Shown here: one piece after another, positions 25,117 through 33,903 of the stretch
Layout: every line of letters starts with the position of its first letter
Position numbering within the stretch: the first letter of the stretch is position 1
DNA from: Kitasatospora aureofaciens
Lineage (GTDB): Bacteria; Actinomycetota; Actinomycetes; Streptomycetales; Streptomycetaceae
Assembly (NCBI GenBank): GCA_000720845.1
Contig: JODU01000030.1
Coordinates: 1-64,000 of the forward strand
Length of the DNA: 64,000 nt
Reading direction: 5' to 3'
The notes under the pieces: model-generated
The model's input: only the letters and a program-made list of their open reading frames with translations
Database searches by the model: none
What the model was told of the DNA's origin: nothing
Made by a program: the position numbers and the translations under genes

Positions 25117-26343
25117 ATGACGGGGACCCGAGGGCGGCTGCGCGGGATGTCGTGCCGCCTGGACGCGTGGCAGCTGGCACGGCAGTCCGATCCGGCCGAG
25201 TCCCAAGCCGGGGCCGGGGGGCGGCCGGAGCGGATGGGGCCGCCGCCCACCGGTTTCACGCTGCTGCCGTGGCTGCTGATGGGCCTGGGCAGCCTGGCGA
25301 ACATCTTCCAGGGCAACAGCGCCAACCCCTGGGTCGGCGGCCTGGGCCTGCTGGTCTTCAACTCGCTCTACATCTACGTCGCCTTCCGCTCCTTCGACAA
25401 GGAGTTGCGCGAGGCCCCGTCCACGCGGCTGGCGCTGGCCGCCATGGCACTGGTGACCTGCGCTCTGGCCCTGGCGTACGGGGGCAGTTGGCTGCTGTTC
25501 TTCCCGCTGCTGGGCCTCGCCGCGGGCGCGGCGCTGCGCGGCCGGTGGCTGGGCCGGTGGGGCTGGTCGCTGGCGGTGGCGGCGGGTGCCGTGGCAGGCG
25601 TCAAGGACGGCTGGAACGGTCTGAACATCGCCTACGGGACCTTCCTGTCGACGATGGTGACGGCCGCGATCCTGAGCCTGTCCGACGCCGTACGGCAGTT
25701 GCGCGCCGCCAGGGAGGAACTGGCCACGCGGGCGGTGGCGGAGGAGCGGCTGCGGTTCTCGCGGGACCTGCACGACCTGCTGGGGCACACGCTGTCGGTG
25801 ATCGTGGTCAAGTCGGAGGCCGCCCGCCGGCTGGCGCCCCGCGACCTGGACGCGGCGCTGACCCAGATCACGGACATCGAGTCGGTCGGCCGCCAGGCGC
25901 TGACCGAGGTCCGCGAGGCGGTCACCGGCTACCGCGAGGGCAGCCTCGGCACCGAGCTGGACCGGGCGCGCTCCGCGCTGAGCGCGGCGGACGTGGACCC
26001 GGTGGTGCACCGCTCCGGACCGCCGCTGCCCCCGCAGGCGGAGGCGCTGCTGGGGTGGGTGGTGCGGGAGGCGGTCACCAACGTCGTACGGCACAGCGGG
26101 GCGAGCCGGTGCGAGATCGCGGTCGCGGGCAGCGCGGACCGGGTCCGGCTGACGGTCACGGACAACGGTACGGGGGCCGCCCTCTCCTCCCAGGGACCGG
26201 GCACCGGGCTGACCGGGCTCAGGGAACGCCTCGCCACGGCGGGCGGTTCGCTGACGGCCGGGGTGGAGCCGCGGGGCGGCTTCTCGGTGACGGCGGAGCT
26301 GCCGGTGCGGGCCGAGGGGGAACCGGTGGGCGCACCGGCCTAG
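25117..26343 (+). CDS. Sensor histidine kinase, NarL/DesK type
   Basis: A 408-residue kinase. About four to five hydrophobic helices lie between residues ~45 and 190, with very short loops, so the sensor is intramembrane (DesK/LiaS style). The HisKA_3 box reads RFSRDLHDLLGHTLSVI with the phospho-accepting His, and the HATPase has TNVVRHSGA (N box) and DNGTG...GTGLTGLRERL (G boxes). It follows the ABC exporter by 37 nt and pairs with the response regulator downstream. The 149-nt gap to the regulator is filled with tandem repeats, which is unusual for such pairs. Confidence 0.9.
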   Translation: MTGTRGRLRGMSCRLDAWQLARQSDPAESQAGAGGRPERMGPPPTGFTLLPWLLMGLGSLANIFQGNSANPWVGGLGLLVFNSLYIYVAFRSFDKELREAPSTRLALAAMALVTCALALAYGGSWLLFFPLLGLAAGAALRGRWLGRWGWSLAVAAGAVAGVKDGWNGLNIAYGTFLSTMVTAAILSLSDAVRQLRAAREELATRAVAEERLRFSRDLHDLLGHTLSVIVVKSEAARRLAPRDLDAALTQITDIESVGRQALTEVREAVTGYREGSLGTELDRARSALSAADVDPVVHRSGPPLPPQAEALLGWVVREAVTNVVRHSGASRCEIAVAGSADRVRLTVTDNGTGAALSSQGPGTGLTGLRERLATAGGSLTAGVEPRGGFSVTAELPVRAEGEPVGAPA

Positions 26344-26349
26344 TTCCGC

Positions 26350-26475
26350 GTCGTGCCGCGCCCCCGGGCCCGTGGTGCGCCGCACCCCCGGCCCGCGCCG
26401 TGCCGCACCCCGGGCCCACGCCGTGCCGCACCCCCGGCCCGCGCCGTGCCGCGCCCCGGGTCCGTGGTGCGCCTG
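26350..26475. repeat. 23-nt tandem repeats between kinase and regulator genes
   Basis: About five degenerate units of a 23- to 25-nt sequence (core GCCGTGCCGCACCCC followed by GGCCCGC or GGGCCCAC) fill the 149-nt gap. They can pair internally through GGGCCC. They could tune expression of the regulator relative to the kinase or be neutral slippage products. Confidence 0.75.
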
Positions 26476-26492
26476 CCCTCTACCCTTGCCCC

Positions 26493-27125
26493 GTGACTGA
26501 CGAGACGCCCCGCGCCCATCCCGTCCGTGTGCTCCTCGCCGAGGACCAGGGGATGATGCGGGGCGCGCTCGCGCTACTGCTCGGGATGGAGGCGGACATC
26601 GAGGTCGTCGCGCAGGTGGCGGCCGGTGACGAGATCGTCCCCGCCGCGCTGGCGCACCGCCCCGACATCGCCCTCCTCGACATCGAACTGCCGGGGCTGA
26701 GCGGCCTGGACGCCGCCGCCGAGCTGCGGGAGCGGACGCCCGGCTGCCGGGTGCTGATCCTGACCACGTTCGGCCGCCCCGGGTACCTGCGGCGGGCCAT
26801 GGAGGCGGGCGCCGCGGGTTTCCTGGTCAAGGACGGCCCGGTGGAGGAGCTGGCCGGCGCGATCCGCCGGGTGCTGGCCGGTGAGACGGTCGTCGATCCC
26901 GCGCTCGCCGCCGCCGCGCTCAGCGCGGGCCCCAGCCCGCTCACCGCGCGGGAGTGCGATGTGCTGCGGGCTTCGGCGGACGGTGCGACGGTCGCCGACA
27001 TCGCCGGCGCGCTGCATCTGTCCGAGTCCACGGTCCGCAACTACCTCTCCGCCGCGATCGGCAAGACGGCCACCCGCAACCGCACGGAGGCGCTCCGCGC
27101 GGCGCGGCGGCAGGGGTGGCTCTGA
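26493..27125 (+). CDS. NarL/FixJ family response regulator
   Basis: A 210-residue regulator. The receiver domain shows LAEDQGMMRGAL (acidic pocket), DIALLDIELPG with the phospho-accepting Asp, LTTF (Thr switch) and LVKDG (conserved Lys). The LuxR-type HTH reads LTARECDVLRASADGATVAD through LSESTVRNYLS. It is the partner of the upstream kinase and likely activator of the ABC exporter operon. Confidence 0.9.
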   Translation: MTDETPRAHPVRVLLAEDQGMMRGALALLLGMEADIEVVAQVAAGDEIVPAALAHRPDIALLDIELPGLSGLDAAAELRERTPGCRVLILTTFGRPGYLRRAMEAGAAGFLVKDGPVEELAGAIRRVLAGETVVDPALAAAALSAGPSPLTARECDVLRASADGATVADIAGALHLSESTVRNYLSAAIGKTATRNRTEALRAARRQGWL

Positions 27126-27138
27126 CCGGCCCCGGGCG

Positions 27139-27213
27139 GGTCGTCGGCCGCGGGCCGGCGGGGGGTTCGTCGGCCGCGGGCCGGGGCGGTTTGTCGGCCG
27201 CGGGCCGGTGGGG
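27139..27213. repeat. GTCGGCCGCGGGCCGG tandem repeat
   Basis: Three copies of GTCGGCCGCGGGCCGG, separated by short G-rich spacers, follow the response-regulator stop. They precede a terminator hairpin and larger repeats. The whole 27126-27475 gap contains no gene. Confidence 0.75.
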
Positions 27214-27232
27214 GTTGCTCGCGCAGTTCCCC

Positions 27233-27250
27233 GCGCCCCTTTGGGGGCGC
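27233..27250. terminator. Terminator hairpin after response regulator
   Basis: GCGCCCC (27233-27239) pairs with GGGGCGC (27244-27250) around TTTG. It is preceded by GCAGTTCCCC, a sequence common in Streptomyces intergenic terminators. Confidence 0.75.
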
Positions 27251-27255
27251 TCCGG

Positions 27256-27460
27256 CGAACCCGGCGACACAGGGGGCCGCAAGCTGCTCGCGCCCCGCGG
27301 CGAAGCCGCGCAAAGACACAGCCCCGCGCCCCTTCCGGAGCGCACCCGCGAACCCGGCGACACAGAAGGCCGCAAGCTGCTCGCGCCCCGCGGCGAAGCC
27401 GCGCAAAGACACAGCCCCGCGCCCCTTCCGGAGCGCACCCGCGAACCCGGCGACACCGGG
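27256..27460. repeat. 93-bp tandem direct repeat
   Basis: A 93-bp unit containing GCAAGCTGCTCGCGCCCCGC and GGCGAAGCCGCGCAAAGACA is repeated almost exactly (GCAAG at 27279 and 27372), with the edge motif GGCGACAC present three times (27263, 27356, 27449). Each unit has internal GC palindromes (GCGGC/GAAGCCGC). It fills the space between the two-component system and the convergent MFS gene. Confidence 0.85.
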
Positions 27461-27475
27461 CACCCCGAACGGTGC

Positions 27476-28939
27476 TCAGTCCGTGCTGCGGGCCGTTGGG
27501 TCGGGCTTGGGGCGTCCTGCCGGGAGCCATGCCCGCATCAGGAGGGCTGCGGCGAGCAGGACCACCGCCGCCGTGCGGAAGACCAGCGCGTAGCCGTCGG
27601 TCAGGGCCGTCGGCCCCGCGTCCTCGCCCCCGGCCCGGGTCGCCGCGATCGTCGACATCACGGCGAGGCCCAGCGAACCGCCCATCGTCCGGGAGGTGTT
27701 GATCAGCCCGGAGACCAGTCCGGCGTCCCCGGGCGCCGCGCCGGAGATGGCCAGCGAGGCCAGCGGGGTCGCCGCGATGCCCGCGCCCAGCATCATCAGA
27801 ACGCCGGGGATCATGATGGCGGTCAGATAGCCGCCGTCCGCCGTCATCGTCGACTGCCAGCCGAAGCCGACCGCCGCGACGAGCGTGCCGAGCACGGCCA
27901 CGTTGCGGGCCCCGAGCACCGGCAGGAACCGCGGGGCCGCCTTCGAACCGAGGATCACCGCCAGGGAGCTGGGCACGAGGGCCAGGCCCGCCTCCAGCGG
28001 GGAGTAGCCCAGCACGTTCTGCGCGTACAGGGTCATGAAGAACCACATCGAGAACATCGACGACCCGGACACCAGCATCGCCACGTTCGCCGACGCGACC
28101 GCCCGCAGCCGCAGCAGCCCGAGCGGCATCAGCGGCGCCGCCGTCCGCGCCTCGACGAGGAGGAAGAGCCCGAGCAGCGCGAGCCCGGCCAGCAGCGGCA
28201 CCAGGGCCGCCGGCGCCGCCCACCCCTCGGACTCGGTCTGCGAGATGCCGTAGGCCAGCGTGCCGAGACCGGCGGTCACCAGCAGGGCGCCCGGCAGGTC
28301 CAGGCGGCGCCGTGGGCCGCCCCTGCTCTCGGCCAGCCACCGCGCGGCGCCGGCCAGCACGACCGCGCCCACCGGCACGTTGATCAGCAGCACCCAGCGC
28401 CAGGACAGCCCGTCCACCAGGGCGCCGCCCACCAGACCGCCCGCGGCACCGCCGCCCGCGCCCACGGCGGTCCAGGTCGCGATCGCCCGCGCCCGCGCCG
28501 CGCCCTCCGGCACCGCCGCGGTCAGGATGGTCAGCGTCGAGGGGGCGAGCACGGCCGCGCCGAGACCCTGAAGGGCGCGGGCGACCAGCAGCTGCCAGCC
28601 CTCCTGGGCGAGACCGCCGCCCAGCGAGGCCAGCGTGAAGAGCCCGAGCCCGACCAGGAACATCCGCTTGCGCCCGTACAGGTCGCCGGCCCGTCCGCCG
28701 AGCAGCATGAACCCGGCGAAGGCGATGGCGTACGCGTTGACCACCCACTGGAGCCCCTGCGCGCTCAGCCCGAGATCGGTCCGCATCGACGGCAGTGCGA
28801 CGTTGACGACAGACACGTCGAGGACGACCAGGAACTGACCGGCGCAGGCGAGCACCACGACCAGCCAGGTCGGCGGGGTACGGCGCGGCGGTATTCGGGA
28901 GGCGGTGGAGGTACCGCTGGCTTCCAGCATGGGTGTCAT
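27476..28939 (-). CDS. MFS drug exporter, DHA2 family (14 TM)
   Basis: A 487-residue proton-coupled exporter. The N-terminal LDVSVVNVALPSM is the DHA2 motif, and GGRAGDLYGRKRM is motif A. About 14 helices are predicted. It likely exports an antibiotic or dye-like compound. It diverges from a second MFS gene, with an 18-bp near-palindrome between them that may bind a shared regulator; no regulator gene is adjacent. Confidence 0.88.
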   Translation of the reverse strand: MTPMLEASGTSTASRIPPRRTPPTWLVVVLACAGQFLVVLDVSVVNVALPSMRTDLGLSAQGLQWVVNAYAIAFAGFMLLGGRAGDLYGRKRMFLVGLGLFTLASLGGGLAQEGWQLLVARALQGLGAAVLAPSTLTILTAAVPEGAARARAIATWTAVGAGGGAAGGLVGGALVDGLSWRWVLLINVPVGAVVLAGAARWLAESRGGPRRRLDLPGALLVTAGLGTLAYGISQTESEGWAAPAALVPLLAGLALLGLFLLVEARTAAPLMPLGLLRLRAVASANVAMLVSGSSMFSMWFFMTLYAQNVLGYSPLEAGLALVPSSLAVILGSKAAPRFLPVLGARNVAVLGTLVAAVGFGWQSTMTADGGYLTAIMIPGVLMMLGAGIAATPLASLAISGAAPGDAGLVSGLINTSRTMGGSLGLAVMSTIAATRAGGEDAGPTALTDGYALVFRTAAVVLLAAALLMRAWLPAGRPKPDPTARSTD

Positions 28940-28990
28940 GGTCTCAACCCGGGTGTGCCCCTTGCATCGGTTTTTGGTCCCCAGCCCGTC

Positions 28991-29008
28991 CTAGGTCCCG
29001 GGTCCTAG
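28991..29008. promoter_or_regulatory. Candidate operator between divergent MFS genes
   Basis: CTAGGTCCC (28991-28999) and GGGTCCTAG (29000-29008) form an 18-bp inverted repeat with one mismatched symmetric pair. It lies between two divergent drug-exporter genes, the usual place for a TetR or MarR site. The bound protein is unknown. Confidence 0.5.
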
Positions 29009-29171
29009 ACGGCCTTCCGGTTAACCGTGCGTAGGCGCGGCCCCAAGAGAAGGTCAAGAATTCGTTAGGGGCCCGAAGCAACGGAATAGTTGCCCCGGCG
29101 CACGAGGTTCAGTCTGCACACATCACGATCACGCACCGCATCCGCCAACTCCGGCCTGGAGGCCCCACCCC

Positions 29172-30926
29172 ATGTCCCACACGACGACCGACGAGCCCGC
29201 GCGGCGAGCGAGCGGGGCCACCGTCCCGGTGCTCGCGTTCGCGGGCATCGTCGTCGCGGTGATGCAGACCCTGCTGGTCCCGGTCATCAAGGACCTGCCC
29301 CGACTTCTGGACACCTCACCCAGCAACGCCACCTGGGTCCTGACCTCCACGCTCCTGTCCGGAGCCGTGGCCACGCCGATCATGGGCCGGCTCGGCGACC
29401 TGTTCGGCAAGCGCCGCATGCTGATCGCCAGCCTGTCGGTGATGGTCGTCGGCGCGCTGCTCAGCGCGCTCACCGACGCCCTGATCCCGATGATCGTCGG
29501 CCGTACCCTGCAGGGCTTCGCGATGGGCGCGATACCGCTCGGCATCGGCCTGATGCGCGACATGCTGCCCCGTGAGCGGCTCGGCTCGGCGATGGCGCTG
29601 ATGAGTTCCTCGATCGGCGTCGGCGGCGGCCTCGCGCTGCCCGCCGCGGCCCTGGTCGCCCAGCACACCGACTGGCACGCCCTGTACTACGGCGCCGCCG
29701 GCCTGGGTGTCGTCTCCATCGCCCTGACCCTGCTGGTCGTGCCGGAGTCCCCGCTGCGCGCCAAGGGCTCCTTCGACCTGCCGGGCGCGCTGGGCCTGTC
29801 GGCCGGCCTGATCCTCTTCCTGCTGCCGATCAGCAAGGGCAGCGACTGGGGCTGGTCGTCGCCCACCACGCTCGGCCTGTTCGCCGCCGCCGTCGTGGTC
29901 CTGCTCCTGTGGGGCCTGATGGAGCTGCGCGTCGCGGCCCCGCTGGTCGACCTGCGCACCACGGCCCGCCGCGAGGTGCTGCTCACCAACCTCGCCTCGA
30001 TCATGGTCGGCGTCTCCTTCTTCGTCATCTCCCTCGTGCTGCCGCAGCTCCTCCAGCTGCCCTCCGAGACCGGCTACGGCCTCGGTCAGTCGATGGTCGT
30101 CGCGGGCCTGTGCGTGGCTCCGCTGGGCCTGACGATGATGTTCACCGCCCCGGTCTACGCCCGTCTGTCCGCCCGCTACGGCCCCCGCACCACCCTCATC
30201 ATCGGCCTGGTGATCATCGGGATCGGCTACGCCGGCGGCCTCGGCCTGATGAGCGCCGCCTGGCAGACCGTCGTCACCTCGGTGCTGATCGGCGCGGGCA
30301 TCGGCCTCGCCTACTCCTCCCTGCCCGCCCTGATCATCAGCGCGGTCCCGGCCTCCGAGACCGGCGCCGCCAACGGCCTCAACACGCTGATGCGGTCCAT
30401 CGGTACGTCGGTCTCCAGCGCCGTCATCGGCATGGTGCTCGCCAACACGGCGAACGACGCGGGCGGTGTCGCCGTCCCCACCCTGCACGGCTTCCGCGTC
30501 TCCTTCATGATCGCGGCGGGCGCCGTCGCCGTCGGTCTGGTGCTGGCCTTCTTCCTCCCGCGTCGCCCCCAGGCGGTCTCGCAGCTGAGGGCGAGCAGCG
30601 AGGAGGACGCGAACCTGGCCCGCGCCGAGCAGGCGCTCGCCGGGACCGGGCAGCCGCCGCACGGCTTCCGCGGCCGGGTGCTGGCCGCCGACGGCGCCCC
30701 CGTCCCCCGCGCCAAGGTCACGCTGATCGACCGGCACGGGCGGCAGGCGGGCGCGACCCTCTCCGCCGCCGACGGCAGCTACGCCCTCGCCGTGCCCGCC
30801 GAGGGCCCGTACGTGCTGGCCGCCCGGGCCGCGGGCCACGCCCCGCTGGCCCACGCGGCCACCCACGGCGGCGACCGCCAGGTCGACCTGGACCTGTCGC
30901 TGCCGGGCGAGACGGTCCCGGCCTGA
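29172..30926 (+). CDS. MFS transporter with C-terminal carboxypeptidase-regulatory-like domain
   Basis: A 584-residue protein. Residues ~1-455 are a 14-helix major facilitator exporter (GRLGDLFGKRRM is motif A). After a basic/acidic linker, residues ~495-584 form a beta-sandwich like the carboxypeptidase regulatory or Cna-B domain: GFRGRVLAADGAPVPRAKVT, then SAADGSYALAVPAEGPYVL, the classic D-G-x-Y pattern. The fusion is uncommon; the domain may dock a partner or bind ligand at the membrane face. It is divergent from the DHA2 exporter and followed by a strong terminator. Confidence 0.87.
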   Translation: MSHTTTDEPARRASGATVPVLAFAGIVVAVMQTLLVPVIKDLPRLLDTSPSNATWVLTSTLLSGAVATPIMGRLGDLFGKRRMLIASLSVMVVGALLSALTDALIPMIVGRTLQGFAMGAIPLGIGLMRDMLPRERLGSAMALMSSSIGVGGGLALPAAALVAQHTDWHALYYGAAGLGVVSIALTLLVVPESPLRAKGSFDLPGALGLSAGLILFLLPISKGSDWGWSSPTTLGLFAAAVVVLLLWGLMELRVAAPLVDLRTTARREVLLTNLASIMVGVSFFVISLVLPQLLQLPSETGYGLGQSMVVAGLCVAPLGLTMMFTAPVYARLSARYGPRTTLIIGLVIIGIGYAGGLGLMSAAWQTVVTSVLIGAGIGLAYSSLPALIISAVPASETGAANGLNTLMRSIGTSVSSAVIGMVLANTANDAGGVAVPTLHGFRVSFMIAAGAVAVGLVLAFFLPRRPQAVSQLRASSEEDANLARAEQALAGTGQPPHGFRGRVLAADGAPVPRAKVTLIDRHGRQAGATLSAADGSYALAVPAEGPYVLAARAAGHAPLAHAATHGGDRQVDLDLSLPGETVPA

Positions 30927-30962
30927 CCCTCCCCGCCCGGCCCTCCCGGCCCCGGCCGGTCC

Positions 30963-30999
30963 CCGCACCCCCTGTCGCACCGCGCGGCAGGGGGTGCGG
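30963..30999. terminator. Strong hairpin terminator after MFS gene
   Basis: CCGCACCCCCTG (30963-30974) pairs perfectly with CAGGGGGTGCGG (30988-30999) around 13 nt. Confidence 0.85.
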
Positions 31000-31081
31000 C
31001 AGCATGGGGCGCCGACGCCGGACCACCCGCGCCACCGGACCGGCGCACCCGCACCCGCACCCGCACCACCGAAAGGCCCTC

Positions 31082-31774
31082 ATGACCGCGGCCCCCGACT
31101 CCGTCCCCTCCCTCGCCGCCTCGCCCTCGCCCGATGTCCTCGCCGCCTTCGAGGCCGCGAAGGGGTTCATGCCCGCGCACGAGGGCCTCGCGTTGTACGC
31201 GGTGGCCGTGGAGGCGGGCGGCCTCGGGCTGCCGCTGCTGGAGGTCGGCACCTACTGCGGACGCTCCACCGTCCTGCTCGCCGACGCGGCCCGCCGGGCC
31301 GGAGTCACCGCGCTCACCGTCGACCACCACCGGGGCAGCGAGGAGCAGCAGCCGGGCTGGGAATACCACGACCCGGAGACGGTCGACCCGGAGCTGGGCG
31401 TGATGGACACCCTGCCCACCTTCCGCCGCACCCTGCACCGGGCCGGTCTGGAGGAGCACGTGGTCGCCCTGGTCGGGCGCTCCCCCCAGGTCGCGGCGGT
31501 CTGGAACTCCCCCCTGGGCCTCGTCTTCATCGACGGCGGCCACACCGACGAGCACGCGAACGCCGACTACGAGGGCTGGGCCCCGCACGTGGCATACGGC
31601 GGGCTGCTGGTCATCCACGACGTCTTCCCGGACCCGGCCGACGAGTTCACCGGGCAGGCCCCGTACCGCGTCTACCTCAGGGCCCTGGCGTCCGGCGCGT
31701 TCACCGAGGTCTCCGTGACCGACTCGCTGCGCGTGCTGCGGCGAACCGGCGCGGCGATCCGGGGGCGCGGTTAG
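31082..31774 (+). CDS. Class I SAM-dependent methyltransferase
   Basis: A 230-residue methyltransferase of the Methyltransf_24 type, which resembles O-methyltransferases of sugars and hydroxylated metabolites. LLEVGTYCGRSTVLLADAA near residues 57-75 is the SAM-binding motif I, LTVDHHRG is motif II, and GLVFIDGGHTDEHA is motif IV with its acidic/His pair. The acceptor is unknown. It is 10 nt upstream of the amidase gene, so probably cotranscribed with it. Confidence 0.85.
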   Translation: MTAAPDSVPSLAASPSPDVLAAFEAAKGFMPAHEGLALYAVAVEAGGLGLPLLEVGTYCGRSTVLLADAARRAGVTALTVDHHRGSEEQQPGWEYHDPETVDPELGVMDTLPTFRRTLHRAGLEEHVVALVGRSPQVAAVWNSPLGLVFIDGGHTDEHANADYEGWAPHVAYGGLLVIHDVFPDPADEFTGQAPYRVYLRALASGAFTEVSVTDSLRVLRRTGAAIRGRG

Positions 31775-31784
31775 AGTCGCTGAC

Positions 31785-32762
31785 GTGTCGTACACAGGCC
31801 CGGACTTCGAACCTCCCCAGCCCCGCCGCTCCCCGCTGCGCCGCCCGCTGACCGTGGCGGTCGCCGCGCTCGTGCCCGGGGCGCTGATCGGGTGGGGGGT
31901 GTACGCGGCGGTCGGCGGCCCGGACGACGGGGACGGCGGCGGCCGGGCGGGCGCCGTACGGACGTCGGCGGCGCCCTCCGCCAGTGCTCCCGCGTCCGAG
32001 GGCGGCGACGCCAAGAAGCCCGCGGGCTCCTCACCCGCCCCCACGTCCCAGAAGCCGTCCGCGTCCGCCTCCCGGCCCCCCGCCTCCGGCGCCCTCAAGG
32101 GCAAGGTCGTCGTCATCGACCCGGGCCACAACCCCGCCAACTTCCGGCACGCGTCCGAGATCAACCGCAAGGTGGACATCGGCACGCACCGGAAGGAGTG
32201 CGACACGACGGGCACGGCCACCAACGCGGGCTGGCCGGAGGCGAAGTTCACCCTCGACGTGGCCCACCGGCTGCGCACCCTGCTTCAGGAACAGGGCGCG
32301 ACCGTGAAGCTGACGCAGGACGGCGACCGTCCGTACGGACCCTGTGTGGACGAGCGGGCCCGGATCGGCAACGAGGCGAAGGCCGACGCGGCGATCTCGA
32401 TCCACGCCGACGGGTCGGGAACCGGCAATCGCGGCTTCCACGTGATCCTGCCGGGCCCGGTGCACGACGGGGCGGCCGACACCCGCACGATCGCGGCGCC
32501 CTCCGCGGAACTGGGCAAGCGCGTCGCGGGGAGCTTCGTGCGGGTCACGGGCACCGCGCCCTCGAACTACCTCGGCGACGGCACCGGTCTGGTCACGCGC
32601 ACGGACCTGGGCGGTCTCAATCTGTCAACGGTTCCCAAGGTGTTCATCGAGTGCGGCAACATGCGCGACAGCACGGACGCGGCCCTGCTGACCAGCGGCA
32701 GTTGGCGCCAGAAGGCGGCGCAAGGGATGTCTGAGGGAATCGTGAGTTTCCTGCGCGGGTAG
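31785..32762 (+). CDS. N-acetylmuramoyl-L-alanine amidase (Amidase_3)
   Basis: A 325-residue cell-wall hydrolase that cuts the bond between muramic acid and the stem peptide. A short cytoplasmic N-terminus, one membrane helix (residues ~24-44), a Ser/Ala/Pro-rich linker (~50-102) and a C-terminal Zn amidase domain are visible. VVIDPGHNPAN (Zn His), the Glu of NRKVDIGTHRKE region, ISIHADGSG (Zn His) and VFIECGNMRD (catalytic Glu) fit the family. It is anchored on the outer face of the membrane. GTG start at 31785. Confidence 0.9.
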   Translation: MSYTGPDFEPPQPRRSPLRRPLTVAVAALVPGALIGWGVYAAVGGPDDGDGGGRAGAVRTSAAPSASAPASEGGDAKKPAGSSPAPTSQKPSASASRPPASGALKGKVVVIDPGHNPANFRHASEINRKVDIGTHRKECDTTGTATNAGWPEAKFTLDVAHRLRTLLQEQGATVKLTQDGDRPYGPCVDERARIGNEAKADAAISIHADGSGTGNRGFHVILPGPVHDGAADTRTIAAPSAELGKRVAGSFVRVTGTAPSNYLGDGTGLVTRTDLGGLNLSTVPKVFIECGNMRDSTDAALLTSGSWRQKAAQGMSEGIVSFLRG

Positions 32763-32920
32763 CGATCGGCGTCCCGATCCCTGCGGACAGCCCCGAGGTC
32801 CGGACGATAGTGTCCTCCGTACGATGAGGGGCCACCCCCGCGCTTCACACCGGAACCTTTCGGCGCCATCGTGACAGCGACGCCTCTACCGACGACGAGA
32901 CGACCTACGAAGGACCTGAA

Positions 32921-33796
32921 GTGAATATCCGCTCGCTCACTCGAGGCGACGGCGTGGTGATCGGAGCAGCGGTGTTGCTGTTGATCGCGTCGTTCCTCGA
33001 CATCTACTCGATCGACGGTGCGCCGGACAGCGCCGACATCCCCAGCCTGTGGGGCAGTGGCTCGGTCGTGCTCGGTGTCGTCCTGGCGGGCGTCATCGGC
33101 GCCGCGCTCGTCGTCGTGAACCGTGCCATGCCGCAGCCCAGGAAGGTGGCCGGTCTCGACCTCGGCCAGTTCGGCACGGCGTTCACGGTCTTCGCCGCGT
33201 GGTGCGCGCTCGGCAACATCTTCGACCCGGCGGGCGCCTTCGACAACGACGGGGGCCTGGACAACATCGGCGCCGGGATCGGCCTGATCCTCGCCCTCGT
33301 CGCCACGCTGCTCATGGCCGCCGCGGCCGTCGCCACCCCGCTGCTCCCCGCCCTCAAGGGCACCCTGATCCCGGCCCCCCGCCCGGCCGCGCCGCAGCCC
33401 TACGGCGGCCAGCCCCAGGGTGGTTACGGCTACCCGGGCGCCCAGCAGCAGCCGTACGGCTCTCAGCCGGGCCAGCCCGGGCACCCGGGTCAGCCCGGTC
33501 CGTCCTTCGGCGGGCAGCCGCAGCCGGGGCAGCCCCACCCCGGTCAGCCGCAGGCGCCGCAGCAGGCGCAGGCTCAGCCGGCGGCCCAGCCCGCCGGGGA
33601 CTTCTCCCCGTTCTGGTTCGCCGTGCCGGTGCCGCGTCCGCTGTTCGCGGAGGACGGCTCCCCGACGCCGATCGCCGAACTGGCGCCGGGTACCTGGTAC
33701 CTGGCCGTCGAGCAGCGCGGCGCCAACCTGGTCGCGCAGACCCAGGACGGCCGTCGCGGCGTCCTCCAGGACACCTCGGGCATCCAGCGCGGCTGA
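32921..33796 (+). CDS. DUF5336-like membrane protein with Gln/Pro/Gly-rich tail
   Basis: A 291-residue protein with four predicted helices in residues ~10-150, resembling an actinobacterial family of unknown function. Residues ~155-225 are a disordered PYGGQPQGG and GQPGHPGQPG-type repeat tract. The final ~60 residues form a small conserved domain (FWFAVPVPRPLFAEDG through GTWYLAVEQRG). Such tails are common in membrane proteins near cell-division or wall complexes. GTG start at 32921. The function is unknown. Confidence 0.78.
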   Translation: MNIRSLTRGDGVVIGAAVLLLIASFLDIYSIDGAPDSADIPSLWGSGSVVLGVVLAGVIGAALVVVNRAMPQPRKVAGLDLGQFGTAFTVFAAWCALGNIFDPAGAFDNDGGLDNIGAGIGLILALVATLLMAAAAVATPLLPALKGTLIPAPRPAAPQPYGGQPQGGYGYPGAQQQPYGSQPGQPGHPGQPGPSFGGQPQPGQPHPGQPQAPQQAQAQPAAQPAGDFSPFWFAVPVPRPLFAEDGSPTPIAELAPGTWYLAVEQRGANLVAQTQDGRRGVLQDTSGIQRG

Positions 33797-33821
33797 CCGC
33801 GCCGACGCTTCCGACGCCTCA

Positions 33822-33861
33822 ACGGCCCTCCGCCCGGACCACGTTCCGGGTGGGGGGCCGT
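33822..33861. terminator. Imperfect terminator hairpin
   Basis: A 17-bp stem with mismatches (33822-33838 with 33845-33861) follows the DUF5336-like gene. Confidence 0.65.
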
Positions 33862-33903
33862 CGGCGTAGGTTTCCTCCGGCCCTGCGGGGCCATACGGAA
33901 GGC

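Noticed and set aside
24015..26385. Long minus-strand frames over the ABC exporter and kinase
   Set aside because: They are antisense shadows. The plus-strand genes have Walker, HisKA and HATPase motifs and coupled starts.
26954..29008. A 684-codon plus-strand frame across the repeats and the MFS gene
   Set aside because: It is antisense to the DHA2 exporter and reads through the 93-bp repeats. It has no recognisable domain and low-complexity His/Arg/Gln content.
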